From: CAWKEY01 sp963696315
GTDB taxonomy: Bacteria; Pseudomonadota; Gammaproteobacteria; Methylococcales; Methylomonadaceae
Assembly (NCBI GenBank): GCA_963696315.1
Contig: CAVOJU010000028.1
Location: 1 to 64,000, forward strand
Length of the DNA stretch: 64,000 bases
Direction: 5' to 3'
Shown here: one piece after another, positions 46,914-55,656 of the stretch
Position numbering within the stretch: the first letter of the stretch is position 1
How the letters are laid out: each line of letters begins with the position of its first letter
Position numbers and translations under genes: made by a program
The notes under the pieces: model-generated
Database searches by the model: none
What the model saw: only the letters and a program-made list of their open reading frames with translations
What the model was told of the DNA's origin: nothing

Positions 46914-48326
46914 ATGAAAAAGAACGTAATGATTATCGGCGCAGGTGGAGTGGCACATGTGGCGGCGCACAAGGCGGCGATGCACAACGATGTCCTGGGC
47001 GATATCTGCATCGCATCGCGGACGCAAGCAAAATGTGACGCCATCATCGACAGCGTGAAGCGGAAAGGGCATCTCAAGGATCCGGCCGGACGGCTTTATT
47101 CGGCCCAGCTCGACGCACTGGATATTCCAGCGACCGTTAAGCTGATCAAGAAGAGCAAAACTGGCATCGTCATCAACCTTGGCTCGGCCTTCCTCAACAT
47201 GTCGGTGCTGGAAGCGTGCATCGAGAGCGGCGCGGCCTATATCGACACCGCTATTCACGAGGATCCGGACAAGGTCTGTGAGCAGCCGCCCTGGTATGCT
47301 AATTACGAGTGGCTCCGGAAGGAGCGCTGCGATGAAAAGGGCATAACCGCAATCCTCGGCGCCGGTTTCGATCCTGGCGTAGTCAATGCCTACTGTGCCC
47401 TTGCCGTCAAACGTTACTTCGACAAAATCGATACGATAGACATACTGGATGTGAACGCAGGCAGTCATGGCCGATATTTTTCGACCAATTTCGACCCCGA
47501 GATCAATTTCCGGGAATTCGTAAAAGTCTGGACCTGGATCGACCGGCAATGGCAGGAATTTCCGACCCACTCGGTGAAGCGGGAATATGATTTTCCGGTG
47601 GTCGGAAAACAGCCGGTCTACCTGAACGGCCATGACGAGCTGCATTCCCTGTCAAAGAACATCGATGCCAACAGCATCCGTTTCTGGATGGGGTTTGGCG
47701 ATCACTATATCAATGTATTCACGGTACTGCGTACGCTCGGTTTTCTCTCGCACCTGCCGGTGACGCTGACCACCGGCCAGGAGGTCGTGCCGCTCAAGGT
47801 CGTCAAGGCGCTGCTCCCCGATCCGATGACGCTCGCGCCCGGCTATACTGGAAAAACCTGTATCGGCAACTTCATCAAAGGCTGGAAGGATGGGAAAAAG
47901 CGCGAGGTGCTGATCTATCAGGTCTCGGACCACAAGCAATGCTACGAGGAGGTCGAGTCTCAAGGAATCAGCTACACAGCAGGCGTCCCGCCGGTTGCAG
48001 CCGCCATGCTGATTGCCAGCGGAGTTTGGGATGTAAAGAAGATGGTCAATGTCGAGGAGCTTGATCCGGAGCCGTTCATCGAAATTCTTGACCGTATCGG
48101 CCTGCCTACCGAGGTGAAGGAAATCAAGCCCGGCGGCAAGCATTCGTTCGACGGGAAAGTCAGGTCTCTTGAGAAAGAGCTTGCAGAATCAACGGCTACG
48201 GTCACAGTTTCTGCAGCAAATCCGATGATTGCTCTCGCTCCCGGCAAGCAGGCCAAGTCAAAGCATTCAAAAGATAAATCGAATTCGGGAAAACAGAAAA
48301 AATCCCCCAAGAAGAAAGACAAGTAG
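46914..48326 (+). CDS. Carboxynorspermidine/carboxyspermidine synthase (saccharopine dehydrogenase-like)
   Basis: It reductively couples aspartate semialdehyde to a diamine, giving carboxyspermidine or carboxynorspermidine. The protein has about 470 residues. The NAD(P) Rossmann motif is VMIIGAGGVAHVAAHKAAMH, and LGAGFDPGVVNAYCALAVKR is typical of the family. The ATG at 46914 follows GAGGGA by eight bases. The last about 70 residues are an unusual extension ending in a lysine/serine-rich tail (KSKHSKDKSNSGKQKKSP). A strong terminator hairpin follows. Confidence 0.93.
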   Translation: MKKNVMIIGAGGVAHVAAHKAAMHNDVLGDICIASRTQAKCDAIIDSVKRKGHLKDPAGRLYSAQLDALDIPATVKLIKKSKTGIVINLGSAFLNMSVLEACIESGAAYIDTAIHEDPDKVCEQPPWYANYEWLRKERCDEKGITAILGAGFDPGVVNAYCALAVKRYFDKIDTIDILDVNAGSHGRYFSTNFDPEINFREFVKVWTWIDRQWQEFPTHSVKREYDFPVVGKQPVYLNGHDELHSLSKNIDANSIRFWMGFGDHYINVFTVLRTLGFLSHLPVTLTTGQEVVPLKVVKALLPDPMTLAPGYTGKTCIGNFIKGWKDGKKREVLIYQVSDHKQCYEEVESQGISYTAGVPPVAAAMLIASGVWDVKKMVNVEELDPEPFIEILDRIGLPTEVKEIKPGGKHSFDGKVRSLEKELAESTATVTVSAANPMIALAPGKQAKSKHSKDKSNSGKQKKSPKKKDK

Positions 48327-48351
48327 GCCTGTTGGCGTATTTCTGAATTTG

Positions 48352-48384
48352 AAAAGGCTGTACAAATACAGACAGCCTTTTCTT
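48352..48384. terminator. Bidirectional rho-independent terminator
   Basis: The stem AAAAGGCTGT / ACAGCCTTTT encloses a short loop and is followed by TCTTT on the plus strand, with an A-rich run before it that serves the minus strand. It lies between the convergent carboxyspermidine synthase and ornithine decarboxylase genes. Confidence 0.8.
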
Positions 48385-48398
48385 TGCCGAGCACCGAG

Positions 48399-49541
48399 TC
48401 AGCGGTTGATGTGGACAACCTTGGCGGGCGGAAAACCGTTGAACCAGGTGGACGTCGCTCCGCTATAGGCACCGATGTTCCGGCTGTAGAGAAGATCGCC
48501 ACGTTCAAGATTGGCGGGAAGCTCTTCAGTCATCGAAATAACATCCAGCCCGTCACAGGTAGGACCGAACACGGTACATATCTGGGCCGGACCTTCCTTG
48601 AAGGATTCCAAGTGATATTGACAATGGTCGAAGATGATGCCGGAAAAAGTTTGATAGACCCCGTCATCGATGTAATAGCATAGTTTTCCGTGCCTTACCG
48701 CCTTGCCGATGATCTTCGATACCGCTGTGCATGCGGTCGCCACTATAAATCTCCCCGGCTCGGCAATAATTTTTACTTCTGGCGGAAAGAGCCTGTCCAA
48801 CTCGGCATTGATCCGCTTTGCCAATTCGCTGAAAGGCTTTACTGAAGCGTCGTAGGGGGCCGGAAAACCACCGCCGATGTCCAGTAAATTCATCTTTTCG
48901 TAACCGCGCTCCCGGGCTTCCCTGAATATAAGTGCAGCAAGATCGATGGCCTGCACGTAGTTCTCGAAATTGGTGGTCTGGCTTCCGACGTGGAAACTTA
49001 GCCCCTCGACGGTAAGTCCTTCCTTTTCGGCCTCCAAAATCATGTCGACCGCCTCTTTAGGTTCTGCTCCAAATTTTGAGGAGAGTTCCACCATAGCCCC
49101 GGCATTGGAAACCCTGAGACGCAGAACAAGCCCGGAATGTGGGGCGAACTCTTTGATCTTGAGGATTTCATCGCGGTTGTCGAAGGTAACCAGCGGCTTG
49201 TACTTGTCAAGCTCCATTAGCGTTTCATCTGCCTTGATCGGGTTCGCATAAATGATGTTTTCCCATATCCACCGATGCTGCTCCTGCTCCGGCATAGCCT
49301 TTATGTTTTCGTAGACCAGTCTGAATTCTGCAATTGACGATGCATCAAAACTGGCTCCGGCCTCGAACAGCGTCTTGACTATGGCCGGATCCGGATTTGC
49401 CTTGATTGCATAATAGGCCTGGACTCGGGGGAGATATTTTTTGAAAATCGCATAATTGCTCCGCAGTTCGTCGTGATCTATTACGAACAACGGTGTGCCG
49501 TGGGTTTCGGCAAGCTGTTGCAACTCTTTTGTGGTGCTCAT
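48399..49541 (-). CDS. Ornithine decarboxylase-like PLP enzyme (fold type III)
   Basis: It is expected to decarboxylate ornithine (or lysine) to putrescine (or cadaverine). It has 380 residues from the ATG at 49541, chosen for its AAGGA box; the frame extends further upstream without homology. The PLP lysine is in QAYYAIKANPDPAIV, LLDIGGGFPAP and AEPGRF contact the phosphate, and the dimer-interface cysteine motif GPTCDGLDVI is that of ornithine decarboxylases. It is convergent with the carboxyspermidine genes and would supply their diamine. Confidence 0.93.
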   Translation of the reverse strand: MSTTKELQQLAETHGTPLFVIDHDELRSNYAIFKKYLPRVQAYYAIKANPDPAIVKTLFEAGASFDASSIAEFRLVYENIKAMPEQEQHRWIWENIIYANPIKADETLMELDKYKPLVTFDNRDEILKIKEFAPHSGLVLRLRVSNAGAMVELSSKFGAEPKEAVDMILEAEKEGLTVEGLSFHVGSQTTNFENYVQAIDLAALIFREARERGYEKMNLLDIGGGFPAPYDASVKPFSELAKRINAELDRLFPPEVKIIAEPGRFIVATACTAVSKIIGKAVRHGKLCYYIDDGVYQTFSGIIFDHCQYHLESFKEGPAQICTVFGPTCDGLDVISMTEELPANLERGDLLYSRNIGAYSGATSTWFNGFPPAKVVHINR

Positions 49542-50091
49542 GGAGATTTCCTTGGTATTGATGATTTTAGTGCTAATGCTCAGTTTGAAAAACGAGAAGT
49601 GCCCCGGATGCCGGATATCGGCTACAAGAGAGTGATTTTTCTTCCTGCTTGAAGCTTGCAAATTTTGCTAAGAAGCCTTGCGGGCGTCGCCCCGGGCGAG
49701 CCGGCGGCTTCTCGTAGCTCTTGGTGGCGTGCAAGGTGACGCGATTATAGAACAGATCGTGCGCTTCTAAACCTAAGCTAAAAACCAGCTGCGTGTTTAC
49801 CTTATTGCCTGGTTTTGCGATAAATATTTCAGTTGTTAAACCGGCAGGGAAATCAAATGGTAAGGGCATATTGATCGCCAGAACGTGGCAGTATTTGTGA
49901 ATATCTGATAAACCCTTGATTTTAACAATACAGTATTAACGTTTGATGACAATGTAACACTACAGGTGATTAGCAAGATGTTTCAGCTGATCGAAGCCAG
50001 GCATCAGGGCGAGGTCCGACGATGATAGCATGGTGCTGGCAACCCGCCTCGGTCACCGCGGCAACACAGCTCACCGGTAGCAAGGCTGGTT
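49542..50091. other. Intergenic region, one weak ORF
   Basis: About 550 bases. A 98-codon minus-strand frame (49573-49869, starting MPLPFDFPAGL) is open but matches no family I know and overlaps the region just upstream of the decarboxylase. An imperfect GC-rich hairpin bounded by AGAAGCC and GGCTTCT lies near 49669-49714. Nothing else is seen. Confidence 0.35.
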
Positions 50092-51471
50092 TTAGCCCAA
50101 TCGGCAATGGCCCTGCTGTTTGATATCGAAATGCAATATTACTTTCAGGCCCGGCTTGTTATCTGAAAACTCGATGGTACCGCCGTGAAGATCGACAATG
50201 GCGGCAACGATACTCAGGCCAAGGCCGTTGCCTGGCGTGGTACGGCTTTGTTCCAGCCGGTAAAAGCGTTGCAATACTTTCTCACGGTGCTCCTCCGCAA
50301 TCCCCGGGCCGCTATCGGCAATCATAAATTCAGCTTGTGCACCCGACAATCGTAGATTGACCTTGATCTGTGTGTTCACGGGCGTATGCGTGATGGCATT
50401 ATCCAGCAGATTAAAAGCCAGTTGCGTCAGCAGCTCCTTATCACCAGTCATTGCTACGTCCGGGTCAATGTCTGCGCGGATGGTTTTTCCCTGTTCCTCC
50501 GCTACCGGAGACAGCGCATCGGTCACGGAAGCAACGATATCGCTGAGATTGACGATTTTGAAACCGCTGCGGCGGGTCCCGGATTCAATCTGGGAAATTC
50601 TCAGCATAGCGGAGAAGGTATCGAGAATCGAATCGACTTCCTGGGAGGCGCAAGCAATTTTTTCCTTGTATTGCTCTGCCGTGAGATTCTTTGTTAGCGC
50701 GTCTTCCAGCCTGAATTTTAAGTGACTGACCGGCGTACGCAGATCGTGTGCGATGTCATTGGAAACTTGCTGGATATTCTCAATAAGCGCCCCAATCTTA
50801 TCGAGCATAAGGTTTAACAATAATGCCAGCTTATCCAGTTCATCACGGTTTTGTGAAACGGGCAGCCGGTGCTTCAGATCACCCGCAATAATGGCTTGGG
50901 TCGCTTTGGTAATGCTCTCGATTTTTCTCAGGAAAGCGCCGCTGAGATAGAGTCCACCTCCTGCGCCCAGCAAAATGACTAAAACGAAGTCCCAAATAAA
51001 AGCCTGAATAATCGCCTCACCAGCCTTCTGAAGAATCGCGCCGTTGTGGCCCACCCCCAGCCAAATAGCATTTGGCAGGGCCATGACCCTAATGTAATAA
51101 AGCTCTTTAGGCTTATTGGCCGCTGGTGTTCGCATGACGGTCTGCCAGCCCTCGGAAGGTTGAAAATTCCTGAGGTTTCCAGTTATCAACTGGCCATTCT
51201 GATCGATAAGCCCGTATTCAAGCAGAATATGCGCTGCCGGATTGGTAACTTCGTCAATTTCGTCTGTCAGTTCTGATAGCCCGCCTGAATCATATTCGCT
51301 TTTCAGCCGGATGACTTCGATCTCGACAGTGTCTTTAAGTTGTTGCTCCAGTGTCCGAAAGGTCAACCAGTAAACACTGATGCCAATGGATAAAAAAGAA
51401 CATAGAAAAAGAAGCAAATATAAAGCGGATAGCTTAAAACTGATGGTACCGGCAATGCTAGGCAGCTTCAT
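50092..51471 (-). CDS. Sensor histidine kinase
   Basis: This inner-membrane kinase has about 459 residues. Two helices (about residues 8-32 and 160-185) flank a periplasmic sensor, followed by HAMP and the H-box ISNDIAHDLRTPVSHLKFRL in variant form (VSNDIAHDLRTP). The ATPase motifs are NLLDNAITHTP, DSGPGIAEEHRE and GNGLGLSIVAAIV. The start at 51471 overlaps the regulator gene by 14 bases. With the response regulator and PepSY gene it forms one operon. The signal is unknown; PepSY-linked systems often respond to metals or envelope stress. Confidence 0.93.
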   Translation of the reverse strand: MKLPSIAGTISFKLSALYLLLFLCSFLSIGISVYWLTFRTLEQQLKDTVEIEVIRLKSEYDSGGLSELTDEIDEVTNPAAHILLEYGLIDQNGQLITGNLRNFQPSEGWQTVMRTPAANKPKELYYIRVMALPNAIWLGVGHNGAILQKAGEAIIQAFIWDFVLVILLGAGGGLYLSGAFLRKIESITKATQAIIAGDLKHRLPVSQNRDELDKLALLLNLMLDKIGALIENIQQVSNDIAHDLRTPVSHLKFRLEDALTKNLTAEQYKEKIACASQEVDSILDTFSAMLRISQIESGTRRSGFKIVNLSDIVASVTDALSPVAEEQGKTIRADIDPDVAMTGDKELLTQLAFNLLDNAITHTPVNTQIKVNLRLSGAQAEFMIADSGPGIAEEHREKVLQRFYRLEQSRTTPGNGLGLSIVAAIVDLHGGTIEFSDNKPGLKVILHFDIKQQGHCRLG

Positions 51472-52135
51472 GAAGCCTATATCCCGCGCCACGAACTGTA
51501 TGAATGAGATCGGACTTGTTCCCGGCATTCAGCTTTGCGCGCAAGCGGCTGATATGGGTTTCGACAATATTGGTTTTGGGATCAAAATGAAAATCCCAGA
51601 CATTTTCCAGCAACATGGTTCGGGTTACCACCTGTCCAGCATTACGAACCAGATACTCAAGCAGGCGGAACTCGGTGGGCTGAAGATCGATGAGTTGCCC
51701 GCCACGCCTGACGACCCTTTTCAGAAGATCGATTTCCAGACCTGAAGCCAGCAGGATTTTCTGCTCCACTGTTTCCCTCGGCCTGCGCAGCAGCGCATTG
51801 ACCCGCGCGCCAAGCTCACTGAAAGCGAACGGTTTGACCAGATAATCGTCGGCGCCTGCATTCAGGCCTTCAACACGATCATCAATCCCGCACATGGTGG
51901 TAAGGAACAGTACCGGGACAGTACAGCCCGCGCTGCGCAAGGTTTTTACCAGCGTCAGTCCGTCCAGGCCAGGCAGCATTCGATCGACAATCAACAGGTC
52001 ATGTTTTGTCTCTTTGGCAAGGAGCAGGCCTTCATAGCCATCCCCTGTCGAATCGACAACGTGGCCCGCCTCTTTCAGACCAGACGAGACATAATCCCGG
52101 GTTTCATTATCATCTTCAATGATTAATATTTTCAT
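51458..52135 (-). CDS. OmpR/PhoB-family response regulator
   Basis: This 225-residue regulator has a receiver domain with acidic pocket IIEDD, phospho-acceptor Asp in LLIVDRMLPGLDG and conserved Lys in DDYLVKPFAF. The OmpR winged helix follows (LQPTEFRLLEYLVRNAGQVV; NIVETHISRLRAKL). It acts with the overlapping downstream kinase. The adjacent upstream PepSY gene is a likely target or partner. Confidence 0.95.
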   Translation of the reverse strand: MKILIIEDDNETRDYVSSGLKEAGHVVDSTGDGYEGLLLAKETKHDLLIVDRMLPGLDGLTLVKTLRSAGCTVPVLFLTTMCGIDDRVEGLNAGADDYLVKPFAFSELGARVNALLRRPRETVEQKILLASGLEIDLLKRVVRRGGQLIDLQPTEFRLLEYLVRNAGQVVTRTMLLENVWDFHFDPKTNIVETHISRLRAKLNAGNKSDLIHTVRGAGYRLHEAA

Positions 52136-52177
52136 GGTATCGAAAAAATGCCGGGGCTAAGTTCCCCGGCGTTGAAA

Positions 52178-52531
52178 TTACTCTTTCTCGTTTTCAGTGC
52201 TTTCCTTGGGCTCATCATCCAGGGAAACTTTGAGCACCTTGCCGGTTATACCATCGACCAGGACTTCATGAATCTTGCCGTCTTTGACAATCTCGACCTC
52301 GAACTGCACCGTATTTGATTCATCATCCACCTCTGCTTCCATGGCTTTGCCGCCGGTTTTGTGTTCTGCAGCTTTGATCGCTTCGGACAATGTAATTTTG
52401 GCCTGGCTAAAAAGCTTCAACTCTTTGGCTTCCTTGTCTTTGGCTTCCCCTGCTTGCGCTACGTTAACAGCCGTGCCTGTGATTATGACCATTGCCAGGG
52501 TTTTCAGAATTTTGCTGTGTGTTTGGTTCAT
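52178..52531 (-). CDS. PepSY-domain periplasmic protein
   Basis: This 117-residue secreted protein has a signal peptide (MVIITGTAVNVAQAG) and one PepSY domain: ITLSEAIKAAEHKTGGKAME, then VQFEVEIVKDGKIHEVLVDG and ITGKVLKV. PepSY domains are associated with peptidase inhibition or metal binding. A strong GAGGA box precedes the start. It is the first gene of the PepSY-regulator-kinase group, 42 bases upstream of the regulator. The tail is highly acidic. Confidence 0.88.
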   Translation of the reverse strand: MNQTHSKILKTLAMVIITGTAVNVAQAGEAKDKEAKELKLFSQAKITLSEAIKAAEHKTGGKAMEAEVDDESNTVQFEVEIVKDGKIHEVLVDGITGKVLKVSLDDEPKESTENEKE

Positions 52532-52585
52532 CTCTCAATCCTCTTTATTACCAGGCGGGATTGCCTGATTACGGATATAGATTAG

Positions 52586-53173
52586 CTTACCCCACATTGC
52601 GAGAAGCCTTCCAAAACTATACCTTTTTGTAATAATTTTTATTAGATAACTTTTCAGAAACCAAGTGAACGTAGTGCCTCTGGAGTGTGTAACTGATTAT
52701 TCTGGGTTGATGGGATAGGGGCTGCCAAAGCCGCCCTCGTATCATAACGCTGGTATGCGCGCTGAATAAATCAATTGTTAATCACACCCTCTCATATTCA
52801 CCATAAATGACGGTTTAAAAGAACCGGTCAGGTTTAAAAGAACCGCTTCAAACGGTGTATTTGAACCTTCTTCCCTCTTCTTGTCTGTTTCAATACCCTA
52901 TTTTTTTTCAGTTGTCCTTGATTTCATTCATATTATTTTTTGCCCTACCTTAATGGCTCAAAAATTGCCTTTCCCCTATAGCTAACAAGGTTGCATCAGA
53001 AAACATTGCGCATATCAATGCCTGTTTTTTAGGCTACTTAGCACGGTCATTTTCGCTGGATAGTGCCCCGCAAAATACACAAAGAAAAAAATAATAAGCT
53101 TTTAAATTCAAAATCCTACAATGCTGAATAGCCACCGCTTAAGCAATCAGCTACAACTCCTTAAAGGACAATC
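52586..53173. other. Intergenic region with direct repeat pair
   Basis: About 590 AT-rich bases between the divergent PepSY and cytochrome genes. GGTTTAAAAGAACCG is repeated at 52812-52826 and 52831-52845, and each copy has GGTT/AACC dyad arms. A separate TTCAAA/TTTGAA dyad lies at 52847-52865. These may be binding sites for the adjacent regulator or for control of the cytochrome genes. No gene is seen. Confidence 0.45.
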
Positions 53174-54550
53174 ATGATTTCAAAAAATAATAAAATGAAA
53201 ACTATACAGGTGCATTTTAAACGGAAACTCCAGCCAATTGTTTATCCAGTATTTTTGCTGGTTCTAAGTTCAATAAGCCTTTTGCTGGGCACCAATGCCG
53301 AGGCTATGCCAAGTTTTGCGCGGCAAACGGGCCAGGCCTGCAGCACATGTCACACCCAATCTTTCGGCCCTAACCTGACGCCTTTTGGCCGTGAATTTAA
53401 ATTGAGCGGTTATACCATGGGTGGCGGGAGCGGGAACAATGCCAAATTGCCCCCCATTAGCGCCATGATCATGGGGTCATTTACGAATACCAAAAAGGAT
53501 CAGGCCGTACAAAGTGCAAGTAATCCTGAAGCCCCCATCTTGTCCGGCTTCAATAAAAACAATAACTTTACGTTTGATGAAGCCTCGTTATTTTACGCAG
53601 GGCAGGTTTATGGCAAGGTTGGTGCATTTGTACAAGGCACATATAACGGCTATGAAGATAAACTTGAAATGGATAACACCGATATCCGTTTCGCTGATCA
53701 ACTGGATATTAGCGACACCCCAATTACCTACGGCGTGTCTTTAAATAATAACCCGACCGTGCAAGACTTGTGGAATACCACACCCGTCTGGGGATTTCCG
53801 TATACTGGAAGTGGAGTCCAGCCTGGTGTCGGGTCAAGTCCCTTGATTGACGGCGGGCTAGGCTCTCAAGTAGGCGGTGCCACCGCGTATACAATGATTA
53901 ATAATCTGCTATATCTGGAAGCCGGCGCTTATGGCTCATTTTCCAGCAGTTTTCAGAGAGCTTTCGGTATCGGCGCCCCTGACCGTGTGAGTCTCGACGG
54001 TCCAGCACCTTATTGGCGTGCCGCTTTGCAACACGACTGGAAGGGCCACTACTTTTCGCTGGGGCATTACGGGATGAGCGCCGATGTATTTCCTGAGCGC
54101 AATAAGGCGAATGGCGCGGATCACTACACTGATGTTGCTGTCGATGCCACCTATCAGTATATGGCGAATCCGAAGCATATCTTTGAAGCCAAAACAGCTT
54201 ATATTTATGAAGATCAGAAACTATTGGCAAGTCGAAGCGCCTTTACTGATAGAACCTATCTGACAACCTATAAACTTAACCTCGCGTATACATTCGACCA
54301 GACCTACGGTATCACTTTCGCGTATAACAAAATAAACGGATCACATGATTTGGACCAAAACAGACCAAACAGCCAATACTACACAGCAGAACTGGTTTAT
54401 GTCCCGTTTGGAAAATCCACTTCGTATCTGAGTCCATGGCTGAATTTGCGTACCAGCCTGCAGTATATTGGTTATTCCCAAGCCAACGGCACAAGCGATC
54501 AGGCAAGTCAAAATAATACTTTCATGATCAACGGTTGGCTGGCGTTCTAA
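53174..54550 (+). CDS. Single-haem cytochrome c fused to predicted outer-membrane beta-barrel (Cyc2-like architecture)
   Basis: This 458-residue secreted protein has a signal sequence (PVFLLVLSSISLLLGTNAEA) and then one haem motif in ARQTGQACSTCHTQSFGPN, followed by LTPFGREFKLSGYTMGG. The remaining about 370 residues alternate short polar/aromatic strands with glycine/asparagine turns and end in GWLAF, a C-terminal aromatic typical of outer-membrane barrels. This layout, one N-terminal haem plus a porin, is that of Cyc2-type fused cytochrome-porins, known for Fe(II) oxidation. Homology is judged by layout only. A membrane cytochrome gene follows after a terminator-like hairpin. Confidence 0.7.
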   Translation: MISKNNKMKTIQVHFKRKLQPIVYPVFLLVLSSISLLLGTNAEAMPSFARQTGQACSTCHTQSFGPNLTPFGREFKLSGYTMGGGSGNNAKLPPISAMIMGSFTNTKKDQAVQSASNPEAPILSGFNKNNNFTFDEASLFYAGQVYGKVGAFVQGTYNGYEDKLEMDNTDIRFADQLDISDTPITYGVSLNNNPTVQDLWNTTPVWGFPYTGSGVQPGVGSSPLIDGGLGSQVGGATAYTMINNLLYLEAGAYGSFSSSFQRAFGIGAPDRVSLDGPAPYWRAALQHDWKGHYFSLGHYGMSADVFPERNKANGADHYTDVAVDATYQYMANPKHIFEAKTAYIYEDQKLLASRSAFTDRTYLTTYKLNLAYTFDQTYGITFAYNKINGSHDLDQNRPNSQYYTAELVYVPFGKSTSYLSPWLNLRTSLQYIGYSQANGTSDQASQNNTFMINGWLAF

Positions 54551-54600
54551 TTTGAATCAATCCGGCCGCTACAGGTTAAGCCTGTTAAGTCCAGATAAAA

Positions 54601-54639
54601 AACACGGGTGAGGTGGTTTCTCACCTTGCCTGTGTTTTT
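54601..54639 (+). terminator. Rho-independent terminator
   Basis: The stem AACACGGGTGAGGT / ACCTTGCCTGTGTT has one bulge, a short loop, and a TTTTTG run after it. It follows the cytochrome-porin gene by 50 bases. The downstream membrane cytochrome may have its own promoter or depend on read-through. Confidence 0.75.
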
Positions 54640-54781
54640 GTTTACAACCCTTAGCTGCTGCACGCATTATCCTGACCCACCACAAAAATATTGACCAGGC
54701 TGTTTTTCACCTTTAATTTCATCACGTTAAGTTATCAGCCAAACTTTCACAGCGCTCTTTACACTATACTTGGAATTGACC

Positions 54782-55510
54782 ATGGCCGAAAGCTATACCC
54801 GCTTTAAAGACATTTCCGTCAGCGAAAGAATATTAAATACCGTGTTCCTGCTCACGATAGGGCTCGGTTATCTGGCGGCTCTTGCCAATATGTATTACAC
54901 CCATCAGGGGCTTGACGGAAAAGCCGGACTTTCGGTTGAAGATATCGTCATCAGTTATCACGGCTCAAACGGCCAGACCCGCTTGGGCACGGCAATAAAT
55001 GGCATTATGGAGTCCAATCTACGCTTCAAAAGCGACAAAGATGTCATTTTGCAATGGATACACAATGGCGCCGACGAACCGGAATATGACGAGAAAGTTG
55101 CCCCGATATTAAATCGCGACTGTATTATGTGCCATACGCCCAGCGTTAATCCTTCCTTACCGGATTTAACTCACTATGCTACTGTTTCCGAGGTGGCACA
55201 CGCTGGTGGCGCCACAGTACCTACCTTAGTTCGTGTCTCTCATATTCATTTGTTTGGCATTGCCTTTATATTGTTTTTTATAGGCAAAATATTTTTGCTT
55301 TGTGATATCAATGTTTATGTAAAAAGAGTGGCGGTGGTGATCCCCTTTGCCGCCATGCTATTGGATGTGGTGTCTTGGTTCATTACCAAGGAAATTTCCT
55401 CATTTGCTTACGTGGTCATTTTCAGTGGCGCATTAATGGGACTTTCCATGGGCTTGCAAATCTTGCTTAGCATCTATCAGATGTGGTTTTTTTCTATTAA
55501 AAACAGTTAA
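54782..55510 (+). CDS. Membrane-anchored single-haem cytochrome c-like protein
   Basis: This 242-residue inner-membrane protein has one helix near residues 20-40 (TVFLLTIGLGYLAALANMYY), a periplasmic domain of about 110 residues carrying NRDCIMCHTPS, and three further helices from about residue 155 (HLFGIAFILFFIGKIFLLCD). Histidines VSHIHLFG at the third region could ligate a haem. A spurious name 'elongation factor-1 alpha' has been attached to proteins of this kind; nothing supports it. It could pass electrons between the quinone pool and the neighbouring cytochrome-porin. That role is inferred from adjacency. Confidence 0.7.
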   Translation: MAESYTRFKDISVSERILNTVFLLTIGLGYLAALANMYYTHQGLDGKAGLSVEDIVISYHGSNGQTRLGTAINGIMESNLRFKSDKDVILQWIHNGADEPEYDEKVAPILNRDCIMCHTPSVNPSLPDLTHYATVSEVAHAGGATVPTLVRVSHIHLFGIAFILFFIGKIFLLCDINVYVKRVAVVIPFAAMLLDVVSWFITKEISSFAYVVIFSGALMGLSMGLQILLSIYQMWFFSIKNS

Positions 55511-55656
55511 GCCGGTTGACAGATTTTATGTGCTGGGAGTAAGTCATTGATCAAAATGTATCCAGCATTTGCTTAGCTCCACTGCTCAGGATAATCATGA
55601 AATAAAACAGGACTAATTATTAAGCCATAAGCCCAAGTCCAGTGTTTTACAAGTCA

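Noticed and set aside
49573..49869. 98-codon ORF upstream of the decarboxylase
   Set aside because: No recognisable domain; composition changes halfway, and it runs across a GC-rich hairpin. Left as part of the intergenic note.
54782..55510. 'Elongation factor-1 alpha' label
   Set aside because: The protein has membrane helices and a haem motif and none of the GTPase motifs.
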